The position numbers and the translations under genes were made by a program. A stretch of 5,672 nt of DNA from Planctomycetota bacterium (GTDB lineage Bacteria > Planctomycetota > Brocadiia > SM23-32), in assembly GCA_018400625.1 (NCBI GenBank), contig JAGYMJ010000688.1, positions 1-5,672 on the forward strand, written 5' to 3'. Position 1 is the first letter of the stretch. Each line of letters opens with the position of its first letter. Of this stretch, positions 1 to 5,360 are shown one piece after another. The notes beneath the pieces were generated by a model. The model saw nothing but the letters and a program-made list of their open reading frames with translations, was not told the origin of the DNA and ran no database searches.

Positions 1-649
1 CGCCTGTTTTTTCGATGTTCTCGGCGCTCAATCGTTGGAGTACCGTATCCAGCGAAAGCTTGTATTTATCGATCGAAGCGGGGTCAAGAGCGACGCGTAT
101 CTCGCGTTCAAGGCCGCCGACGATCTCGGTCCCGGCAACGCCTTTGACTCCCAGAACGCGGTCCTGAAGCCAGTTGTCCGTCCATTCCCGCAGTTCGACG
201 GGCCCCCAGCGTTGAGAGCTGATAGCTACTTGCATAACAGGGAGCTGGGAGGGGTCGGCCTTGAAAACAAAAGGGGTTTCGATGTCGCTGGGCAGGTCCT
301 GTTCGGCCCGGGTAAGGGCCGCCAGAACGTCCTGAAATGCAGCATCGATATCGGTATCATATTCAAAGTTAACGTTGAGCGAATAAATTCCCTCCCTGGA
401 TGTCGATTCGAGTTCATCCAGGTTTTCCACCGTCGCCATCAGGCGTTCGATGGGGTCGGCAATATCTTTGTCGATTTCCTCGGGCGTGGCTCCTTTCCAC
501 TGGATCTGCACCTTAACGAGTGGATAGGTGACGTCCGGCAGAAAATCCACCGGCAGCCGCCAGAAGCCGTAAACACCCAGGACGACGAGTGCGAGAACGA
601 TAGCGCTGGTTGCCAGGCGACGTTTAATGGAGTGTTGGGTTATTTTCAC
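1..649 (-). CDS. RND-family efflux permease, N-terminal part (gene runs off the window)
   Basis: Inner-membrane, proton-driven pump subunit of a tripartite efflux system; only the first 216 residues are present, of about 1,000-1,050 usual for the family. The start is a GTG at 649-647 whose last bases form the TGA stop of the adaptor gene (GTGA overlap), with a G-rich GGGGGGAG ribosome-binding stretch about 5 nt upstream. Visible protein: a basic N-terminus, TM1 at about residues 12-31, then the family-typical RLPVDFLPDVTYP at 31-43 and GATPEEIDKDIADPIE at 53-68, leading into the first porter (PN1) domain and the start of PN2. A DPSQLPVMQVAIS-type segment matches HAE1-like pumps. CzcA-type metal pumps usually read differently around the LPD motif and the following strand. 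The TM4 residues that separate the subclasses lie outside the window, so HAE1 assignment is an inference. No stop interrupts the frame. RND identity is near certain; the substrate is unknown. Confidence 0.95.
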   Translation of the reverse strand, partial: MKITQHSIKRRLATSAIVLALVVLGVYGFWRLPVDFLPDVTYPLVKVQIQWKGATPEEIDKDIADPIERLMATVENLDELESTSREGIYSLNVNFEYDTDIDAAFQDVLAALTRAEQDLPSDIETPFVFKADPSQLPVMQVAISSQRWGPVELREWTDNWLQDRVLGVKGVAGTEIVGGLEREIRVALDPASIDKYKLSLDTVLQRLSAENIEKTG

Positions 650-1983
650 TGGTTCTCCCCCCGTTTCGTTGAACGTTTGTCACCGGCCCCCACCCCTTCC
701 GATGAGGGTCGTTCAGCGTCCGAGTCCTTTTCCGTGTTAGCAATCCGGACCGAGGCGCCATCTTTGAGGTTCTCGTTGCCCGCGACGATGACCCGGTCGC
801 CTTCATCTATACCATTGGTCACCTGCACGACTCGTTCCCGTTCGACGCCCAGTTCGATGGTGCGTCGTTCGGCCCGGCCATCGCTGACGACAAACGCCAC
901 GATCCTCTTTCCCCCGGTTTCAACAACCGCCTCTCTGGGGATCATGATGGCGTTCGGGACGGATTCCACATTCAACGTAAGCCGTGCAAACTGGTTGGGC
1001 ATCAGATCGGCCTCCTCCTCCACGCTGGCTTCCACCGTTCTGGTGCGCAAGGGTGAATTGAGCTGTGGATAGACCCGGCTCACACGGCCGGAAAACGTCT
1101 GACCGGGTTGAGAATCAAGCGTGACTGTGAGTTCGAGGCCCTGACGCATCGCGCTGGAGTGTTTTTCAGGCACGCTGAACCGCACCACCAGCGATGCCGG
1201 ATCATACATTCCCACCAGGGGGGATCGCGGGACCGCCAGATCGCCCGGTCGTACGTGCACTTCGGTAATGACGCCGTTGAACGGGGCGGTAATCACGCAT
1301 TCGTCCAGGTGGGCTTCAGCCAGCGCCAGCCCGGACGATGCCTCCTGGACGGCCGCCTCCTGAACGGCGAGCTCGGTACCGGTGGGGCCGGCTTCCATCA
1401 TACGCAGTTTCCCCTCGGCATTGGCCAGCTCCGCCTTCGCGACATCCAACCTCTCACGTGCACGGTCCACGGTCTGTTGAGACGTAAAATCTTTCGTGCG
1501 CAGCTCTTTCTGTCTCTCATAATCCGTCCGTGCTTCTTCCAGCGTGGCGCGCCATTTACGCACGTTGGCCCTGGCCTGGTCGATCTCCTCGGGGCGGGTT
1601 CCAGCTCTGAGATCGGCCAGTTCGGCCTCGGCCCGTTTCAATTTTGATCGGGCTGTCTGAACTTCCGCCCGGTGGACTTCACGATCGATTTCGACGAGTT
1701 TTTCGCCGGCGCTCACCTTGTCTCCCTCACGCCAGGGACAATAGTTGATGGGGCCTTCCTTGGTGGCCTTGATGACCACCGAATCGGTCGCCACCGTCTC
1801 ACCCGTTAGTTGTAGCGTACTGTCGATGAGTTTTTTGTCGGCCGAAACAACTTCAACCAGCGGGGGTTTCTTTTGTTTACCATTATTGGGGTTTTGTTGA
1901 GGAGCCTGAGCACCTATGATGGCCCAGATGCCGCCGGCAGCAACCAGGCTGCATAAAATACCTGCGATCACTTTTTTCTTCAT
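646..1983 (-). CDS. RND efflux periplasmic adaptor (membrane fusion protein, HlyD/AcrA class)
   Basis: 445-residue periplasmic adaptor that would bridge the RND pump and the outer-membrane factor. A basic MKKK start and hydrophobic segment at about residues 5-24 form an N-terminal membrane anchor; Cys11 is preceded by Leu, so it is not a lipobox. The adaptor domains follow in order: first lipoyl half about 68-103 (REGDKVSAGEKLVEID), long alpha-helical hairpin about 104-226 rich in Ala, Glu and Arg, second lipoyl half about 228-262 (ITAPFNGVITEVHVRPGDLA), beta-barrel about 264-340, and membrane-proximal domain about 342-415 (MIPREAVV, GIDEGDRVIVAG). The last 30 residues are a hydrophilic tail. 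Single cysteines sit in each lipoyl half (C82 and C229). The start lies 5 nt after the outer-membrane factor stop, with AGGGAT inside that gene's 3' end as probable ribosome-binding site. The stop overlaps the RND start by 4 nt, suggesting translational coupling. Confidence 0.95.
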   Translation of the reverse strand: MKKKVIAGILCSLVAAGGIWAIIGAQAPQQNPNNGKQKKPPLVEVVSADKKLIDSTLQLTGETVATDSVVIKATKEGPINYCPWREGDKVSAGEKLVEIDREVHRAEVQTARSKLKRAEAELADLRAGTRPEEIDQARANVRKWRATLEEARTDYERQKELRTKDFTSQQTVDRARERLDVAKAELANAEGKLRMMEAGPTGTELAVQEAAVQEASSGLALAEAHLDECVITAPFNGVITEVHVRPGDLAVPRSPLVGMYDPASLVVRFSVPEKHSSAMRQGLELTVTLDSQPGQTFSGRVSRVYPQLNSPLRTRTVEASVEEEADLMPNQFARLTLNVESVPNAIMIPREAVVETGGKRIVAFVVSDGRAERRTIELGVERERVVQVTNGIDEGDRVIVAGNENLKDGASVRIANTEKDSDAERPSSEGVGAGDKRSTKRGENQ

Positions 1984-1988
1984 GATTG

Positions 1989-3449
1989 TTATTTATCCCT
2001 TTTTAGATTTAATGCTTGTTTATTGACACTCCGGCCCACCGCCCTGTCCAGTCGGGCAAGGTTTTCATGCCAGTCCAGCCTTGACTGCACGAGATGGTTT
2101 CGGGCCTGGCTGTAGGCGGTTTGCGCGTCGATCAGCTCGGTAATAGATCCGGCCCCTTCCTTGTATTCGCTTCGGGCGACCTCGAGACTCTCCTCTGCGC
2201 TGGCCACAAGTGCCTGCGCCGCCTCAATCGCCTCGTCAGCTTCCTGAACGCCGGCATAAGCCGTCCATACATCCAGGGCGACGGAGCGGAGTGCGTTCTC
2301 GTAATCGGAAATAGCCTGCTGCAGCTCAGATTCGGCGCGTCGGGTCCGATAAGATCGCTCAAAACCGGTGAAAAGCGGCAGGCTGAGACCTAATCCGGCC
2401 GACCATTCCTCTTCATTCGGGGCGAAATTCTCATCCCGCCACCCGTAGTTTGCATTCGCCGTTAGGTCAGGTCGGTATTCCGAGCGGGCTGCGCGTATGC
2501 CTGCCTGCCTGCTCTGAACTTCGGCCAGCGTCGCCTGGAGTTCCGGGCGTGCTCTGGCGGCTTCCTGTAAAAGCTTTTCCACCGCCGCTATCTCGCGATC
2601 ACGGTTTTCTTCCGGAATATCTTCCACTTCCACTTTTTCTGAGACCTTTAGATTCATCGCGCCGGCCAGTTTCCCCCGGGAGACTTTCACTGCGCTTTTG
2701 GCTTTCACCAGTTGAAGGCGGGCATTGGCCCGTTCCGTCCTGGCTTTCAGCACATCCGAGCGGGACACCACACCGCTTTCGTGCCGGGCGCGGGCCACCT
2801 CAACGTGATGCTCCGTCTGAGCCACGGTTTCCTCTGCGACCTCAGCCGACCACATGTTCGCAAGGAGCTGGTAATAGGCTTCTTCCACCGACAGGGCTAC
2901 ATCCTGGAGAGCGGTATTGTGGCGGAAATTGGCTGCATACAATTGCGCCTGTGCTTCACTCAGGTTTGCAGCTCGCCTTCCGCCGTCGTAGAGCAGATAC
3001 CGCACGCCGAAAGCCGCATCATAGGTGGTCGTCGGCCCTGATTCCCTTTCCCTGCCTGAGTCTATATCGGCGGCATCGGAACGGCTCACCCCGGTGCTGA
3101 AATCAACGTAGGGGAGATAGGATGCCTTCTTCTCGCCGGCTCGATCCGATGCAGCCCGGGCGGCCTGCCAGCTGCTTCGGGTTTGGGGGTTGTTTTCCAA
3201 AGCGACGACGATACACTCGGCAAGGGTCATTTTCTCTTTACCCACTTTTCCGGCGGACACGGATTCTTCAGTGACTTTTCTGGCAGGTGCCAGGATATCC
3301 CGTTCAGGACGGAAGTCCCGGGACGATTCCCGCGGTACCGTTTCGGCCTGTCCCCACGGGTCGGTACCGGCACATCCCGTCAACATCATGAGAAAAATGA
3401 TTGCGGCTCGGGGCCAAAAGCGGCCGGTGATACAAAGAATCAATTCCAT
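1989..3449 (-). CDS. TolC/OprM-family outer-membrane efflux lipoprotein
   Basis: 486-residue outer-membrane factor forming the exit duct of the tripartite pump. The N-terminus has a hydrophobic stretch ending in a lipobox, LTGC at residues 23-26, so the mature protein should be lipidated at Cys26, as in OprM/NodT/CusC-type members. About 45 polar residues follow before the duct domain opens with MTLAECIVVALENNP at about 74-88. The two characteristic outer-membrane efflux repeats span roughly 76-270 and 290-475, each with long Ala/Glu/Arg-rich helices. Beta-strand segments such as YLLYDGGRR and GLGLSLPLFTGF mark the barrel part. AGGAG lies about 8 nt before the ATG. The start overlaps the end of the upstream periplasmic gene by 10 nt in another frame, consistent with coupled translation. 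Length is normal for the family and no damage is visible. Family assignment is secure; substrate is not readable from this subunit. Confidence 0.94.
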   Translation of the reverse strand: MELILCITGRFWPRAAIIFLMMLTGCAGTDPWGQAETVPRESSRDFRPERDILAPARKVTEESVSAGKVGKEKMTLAECIVVALENNPQTRSSWQAARAASDRAGEKKASYLPYVDFSTGVSRSDAADIDSGRERESGPTTTYDAAFGVRYLLYDGGRRAANLSEAQAQLYAANFRHNTALQDVALSVEEAYYQLLANMWSAEVAEETVAQTEHHVEVARARHESGVVSRSDVLKARTERANARLQLVKAKSAVKVSRGKLAGAMNLKVSEKVEVEDIPEENRDREIAAVEKLLQEAARARPELQATLAEVQSRQAGIRAARSEYRPDLTANANYGWRDENFAPNEEEWSAGLGLSLPLFTGFERSYRTRRAESELQQAISDYENALRSVALDVWTAYAGVQEADEAIEAAQALVASAEESLEVARSEYKEGAGSITELIDAQTAYSQARNHLVQSRLDWHENLARLDRAVGRSVNKQALNLKRDK

Positions 3450-3970
3450 TTTCCCGTCTCCTTTTCATCCATATTTTGCAGAGCTCCTCTCAGCCCAGGG
3501 TTACTGCCCGTTGCATGATTCCCCATACGATTACGGAGCAGGTCGAAAAGTTTTTCTTTTTGCCCGGGAGTAAGATTACGTTTTTGTGTGAGGATATGAT
3601 CAAGCACCAGGTCCTGCATTTGGCGGTGCCCCCGGAGGATTTTCTCTTGCTGGGCCTTCATCCGTTCTCTGTCCACTTCCGGCGCCTGCAGGATCCCTAC
3701 CATTTCGTCCCAAAGTTTCTGCATGTTCTGCCTCCGCTCGCGGACTTCCCGCTGAAAACGGCGCACCTCCGGCTCAATTTTTTCCCACTGCTCCCCCGTC
3801 ACTCCGAGTTTGCGTTGCAGGGGGCACCCGCCCTCGTGTTGTTTTTGCGATGAAGCGCCGTGACGCCCACCCAGGTGGGCCGGAAGGGCATAAAACGCCC
3901 AGGTGCCAACAAGGGCCACATTAAGCGTGATCGAGACTATAAGCACGAACGGACGGATTGTTTTCCACAT
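3440..3970 (-). CDS. Membrane-anchored periplasmic Spy/CpxP/CnrX-like protein (putative sensor)
   Basis: 176 residues with one N-terminal membrane segment (about 8-29) and a hydrophilic, helical periplasmic remainder. Two LTxxQ-like motifs, VTGEQW at 57-62 and LTPGQKEKLFDLL at 133-145, flank long charged helices. That is the pattern of the Spy/CpxP and heavy-metal-resistance (CnrX-like) periplasmic families, though this assignment comes from motif reading only. Possible metal ligands are H32, H37, H45 and C49 just outside the membrane, and H115, M118 and H125 in the helical part. CnrX uses His and Met side chains for nickel/cobalt, but the spacing here is not identical (H-x2-M rather than H-x3-M). 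The ATG lies 2 nt after the anti-sigma stop with GGGAG about 8 nt upstream. Its place between the anti-sigma and pump genes suggests it senses an envelope or metal signal and acts on the anti-sigma factor. A chaperone role like Spy is the main alternative. Confidence 0.8.
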   Translation of the reverse strand: MWKTIRPFVLIVSITLNVALVGTWAFYALPAHLGGRHGASSQKQHEGGCPLQRKLGVTGEQWEKIEPEVRRFQREVRERRQNMQKLWDEMVGILQAPEVDRERMKAQQEKILRGHRQMQDLVLDHILTQKRNLTPGQKEKLFDLLRNRMGNHATGSNPGLRGALQNMDEKETGKWN

Positions 3971-3972
3971 GA

Positions 3973-4473
3973 TTATTCTCCCTGATCGGTCGATGTAAGG
4001 CGGACGTATGCATTAGCCACGGAACCCTCCGGGGTTCCGGCAAGGTAATCGAGGCCGTAATCTCCGGCTTCTGCTGCCTGGTCAGTGGGGCGCCGGGAGG
4101 ATTCCCCCCCATTCCACAAACCCACCCCGACAAGGACTCCAATCCCCGTAGCCACAATCATCCCGGCGGCCACGGCCATGCGCATCCGCGAGGAGAGCAC
4201 AGGACTTCCGCGGAATGGATGCAGGATTTTGCCTATCCCAACTTCTTTTTCGGACTCTCTTCGGGCCCGTTCCATCAGACGGTGCCGGAAACCATCGGGC
4301 ACCGGCGGAGTCACCCTCCTGGCCAATGTCACGCGCAGGTGCTCTGCGTGCTCCAGTTCACGACTGCATTCAGCGCAGGAGGCAAGATGGTGCTCAACGC
4401 GGGCGTGCGCTTCCCGGGAGAGCTCCCCGCCTTGATAGGCTTCCAATTTTCGTTGTGTTTTTTTGCAATTCAT
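3973..4473 (-). CDS. Zinc-finger (ZAS/zf-HC2) transmembrane anti-sigma factor
   Basis: 166 residues. The cytoplasmic N-terminus carries the ZAS-type zinc motif H29-x3-C33-x2-C36, with Cys3 as probable fourth ligand. This domain normally wraps the partner ECF sigma factor. A linker rich in Arg and Glu leads to one membrane segment at about 99-120 (from MRMAVAAG to VGVGLW). About 45 periplasmic residues follow, ending in a GTPEGSVANAYVRLT-type motif. The reading frame extends 6 codons further to a TTG at 4491, but the strong AAGGAGGT at 4488-4481 lies 7 nt before the ATG at 4473 and would fall inside that longer version, so the ATG is chosen. It lies 72 nt downstream of the sigma gene and 2 nt upstream of the Spy/CnrX-like gene. 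The inferred role is to hold the sigma factor at the membrane until a periplasmic or redox signal releases it. Confidence 0.9.
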   Translation of the reverse strand: MNCKKTQRKLEAYQGGELSREAHARVEHHLASCAECSRELEHAEHLRVTLARRVTPPVPDGFRHRLMERARRESEKEVGIGKILHPFRGSPVLSSRMRMAVAAGMIVATGIGVLVGVGLWNGGESSRRPTDQAAEAGDYGLDYLAGTPEGSVANAYVRLTSTDQGE

Positions 4474-4480
4474 ATTCTCT

Positions 4481-4488
4481 ACCTCCTT
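4481..4488 (-). promoter_or_regulatory. Strong ribosome-binding site deciding the anti-sigma start
   Basis: Read on the minus strand the site is AAGGAGGT, an almost full anti-Shine-Dalgarno match, 7 nt before ATG 4473-4471. It argues against the alternative TTG at 4491-4489, which lies upstream of and next to the site. It is the strongest ribosome-binding site seen in the operon and would favour ample anti-sigma synthesis relative to sigma. Confidence 0.85.
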
Positions 4489-4513
4489 CAATAAGGTTTA
4501 ACGAATCCCCGGC

Positions 4514-4530
4514 AATACCCCCCCGGTATT
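4514..4530 (-). other. Small G-loop hairpin in the sigma/anti-sigma gap
   Basis: A perfect 6+6 bp inverted repeat (AATACC / GGTATT on the minus strand) encloses five G residues and sits about 25 nt upstream of the anti-sigma ribosome-binding site. No T-run follows, so it is not a canonical terminator. It could affect translation or mRNA stability between the two genes, or be chance; the stem is short. Confidence 0.35.
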
Positions 4531-4545
4531 TTCCGGTTTTTTGTC

Positions 4546-5073
4546 TCAAAAATCGCTGAGGGAGGTTTCCAATGACTTCCTCGCCCGGGCAAGTAAACGC
4601 TCGACGGCCTTGTAAGAGGTATCCATGGCTTCCGCTATATCGCTCAGAGACAGATCCTCGTAGTAGCGCAGCACCGTTGCCATGCGCTGTCTGTCGGGAA
4701 GCTCATGCAGCGCCCCCTGGATCGTTATGCTGCGTTCCCCGGACAACAACTGTTTGTCGGGGGCATCGTCCTGACTCTCCCGGGGGGGGATTTCAGCTAT
4801 GTATCGTGGGCTCTTTTTGCGGTGGTGGTCCACGCACAGGTTAGCGATGACCCGGTAGAGATAGGTAGTAAACCTGGCGCTGGGACGGTAGCGGGAAGCC
4901 GTATTGAAAATCTTCAGGAAGGCTTCCTGAGCCAAATCTTCCGCCTCCGCCCTATCGCTAACGTAGTGATAGGCAATGCGCCAGGCCGAAGCTTCATGAC
5001 GGCGCACGAGGTCCCCGAAGGCATCCAGCTTGCCCTCGGCCACCTTTTGCATCAGTTCCTCATCACTGGCCAT
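4546..5073 (-). CDS. ECF-type RNA polymerase sigma factor (sigma-70 family, RpoE-like)
   Basis: 175-residue extracytoplasmic-function sigma factor; the usual size is about 160-200. Region 2 is at about residues 21-88. It includes the polymerase-binding and -10 recognition segments, with DLAQEAFLKIF at 46-56 and FTTYLYRVIANLCVDHHRKK at 68-87. A variable linker covers about 88-115. Region 4 is at about 116-172, with ALHELPDRQRMATVLRYYED followed by a helix-turn-helix at about 141-165 (LSLSDIAEAMDTS, then KAVERLLARARKSL) for -35 recognition. Regions 3 and 1 are absent, as expected for ECF factors. The frame could start 7 codons earlier at a TTG, but GGAG at 5084-5081 lies 7 nt before ATG 5073 and supports the shorter form. 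It is the first gene of the six-gene run and lies directly before its probable anti-sigma factor. Autoregulation of the whole operon is the usual arrangement but is inferred here. Confidence 0.95.
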   Translation of the reverse strand: MASDEELMQKVAEGKLDAFGDLVRRHEASAWRIAYHYVSDRAEAEDLAQEAFLKIFNTASRYRPSARFTTYLYRVIANLCVDHHRKKSPRYIAEIPPRESQDDAPDKQLLSGERSITIQGALHELPDRQRMATVLRYYEDLSLSDIAEAMDTSYKAVERLLARARKSLETSLSDF

Positions 5074-5079
5074 TACCGT

Positions 5080-5084
5080 TCTCC
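5080..5084 (-). promoter_or_regulatory. Ribosome-binding site of the sigma gene
   Basis: GGAGA on the minus strand lies about 6 nt before ATG 5073-5071. It falls inside the alternative longer frame that begins with TTG, so it decides in favour of the ATG start. Confidence 0.65.
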
Positions 5085-5160
5085 ATAAACTCAAAACTCA
5101 CTCGATCAACGGCCAGGTGAGACCCGTGATACCTGACGAATCCTTTGCTTCAGCCCGAAT

Positions 5161-5200
5161 TACGCAATAATTTAATCAAGTGTTAATTACTTTTTATCAG
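5161..5200 (-). promoter_or_regulatory. AT-rich stretch, likely promoter area of the sigma-pump operon
   Basis: About 31 of 40 bases are A or T in an otherwise GC-rich region, 88-127 nt upstream of the sigma start. On the minus strand it contains TTAACA, TTGATT and TAAATT-like hexamers, but no pair with convincing -35/-10 spacing. I also see no clear ECF-type GGAAC...TCTA pair. It is the best placed area for a promoter or UP-type element by composition and position alone; no exact promoter is called. Confidence 0.35.
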
Positions 5201-5203
5201 CCC

Positions 5204-5232
5204 TTTAGGCACGGATTAGACAGTTGCCTAAA
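5204..5232. promoter_or_regulatory. Perfect 8-bp inverted repeat, candidate operator
   Basis: TTTAGGCA at 5204-5211 and TGCCTAAA at 5225-5232 form a perfect palindrome with a 13-bp spacer, arm centres 21 bp apart (two helical turns). It lies about 130 bp upstream of the sigma start and next to the AT-rich promoter candidate. The symmetry and helical phasing suit a dimeric DNA-binding regulator. A transcript hairpin is possible, but neither strand has a T-run after it, so a terminator is unlikely. The binding protein is unknown. Confidence 0.5.
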
Positions 5233-5285
5233 AAATCGGGGTGGCAATCCGGCCGCAAACAACTTCCCTGACGAGCACAGCAGAG

Positions 5286-5322
5286 GCCTGCAAGAAAGCC
5301 ATGTTATGAGCTTCCTGCAGGC
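5286..5322 (-). terminator. Stem-loop after the upstream gene, without U-tract
   Basis: GCCTGCA at 5286-5292 pairs with TGCAGGC at 5316-5322. Pairing continues inward with one bulge and one mismatch, through AAGC/GCTT, to a 10-nt loop. It begins 39 nt after the stop of the charged-protein gene. Neither strand shows a T-run after the stem, so this is not a standard intrinsic terminator. It may be a Rho-associated or 3'-end-stabilising hairpin, or part of the following leader. Confidence 0.4.
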
Positions 5323-5360
5323 GTGACTGAACATTCAATCTTCAATCTGGCCGATTCCGA

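Noticed and set aside
35..1072. Long plus-strand open frame of about 345 codons
   Set aside because: It lies antisense to the RND and adaptor genes, both of which have clear domain motifs. Its translation shows no recognisable domain and reads as reverse-complement shadow of GC-rich coding DNA.
2450..3100. Plus-strand open frame of about 216 codons rich in Pro, Arg and Ser
   Set aside because: It is fully antisense to the outer-membrane factor gene; its composition is typical of an antisense frame, with no family motif.
4474..4491. Six-codon longer anti-sigma version starting at TTG
   Set aside because: The strong Shine-Dalgarno would be inside the coding sequence, and the ATG 7 nt after it is a far better start.
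5074..5094. Seven-codon longer sigma version starting at TTG
   Set aside because: GGAG lies inside this extension at proper distance from the ATG at 5073, and ECF factors commonly begin just before the DEELM-like helix.
5114..5135. Inverted repeat CAGGT/ACCTG with a 12-nt spacer in the sigma leader
   Set aside because: Only five base pairs per arm; expected by chance in a region of this size, with no further supporting symmetry.
5204..5232. Reading the 8-bp palindrome as an intrinsic terminator
   Set aside because: The stem is AT-containing with a 13-nt loop, and neither strand carries a T-run downstream; on the plus strand it is followed by As.
5334..5347. Tandem TTCAATC TTCAATC
   Set aside because: Two copies of a 7-mer after a gene end, with no further copies or symmetry; most likely chance.
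5074..5360. tRNA, small RNA gene or CRISPR repeats in the non-coding region
   Set aside because: No cloverleaf pattern, no CCA end and no regularly spaced repeats were seen; only the inverted repeats listed above.
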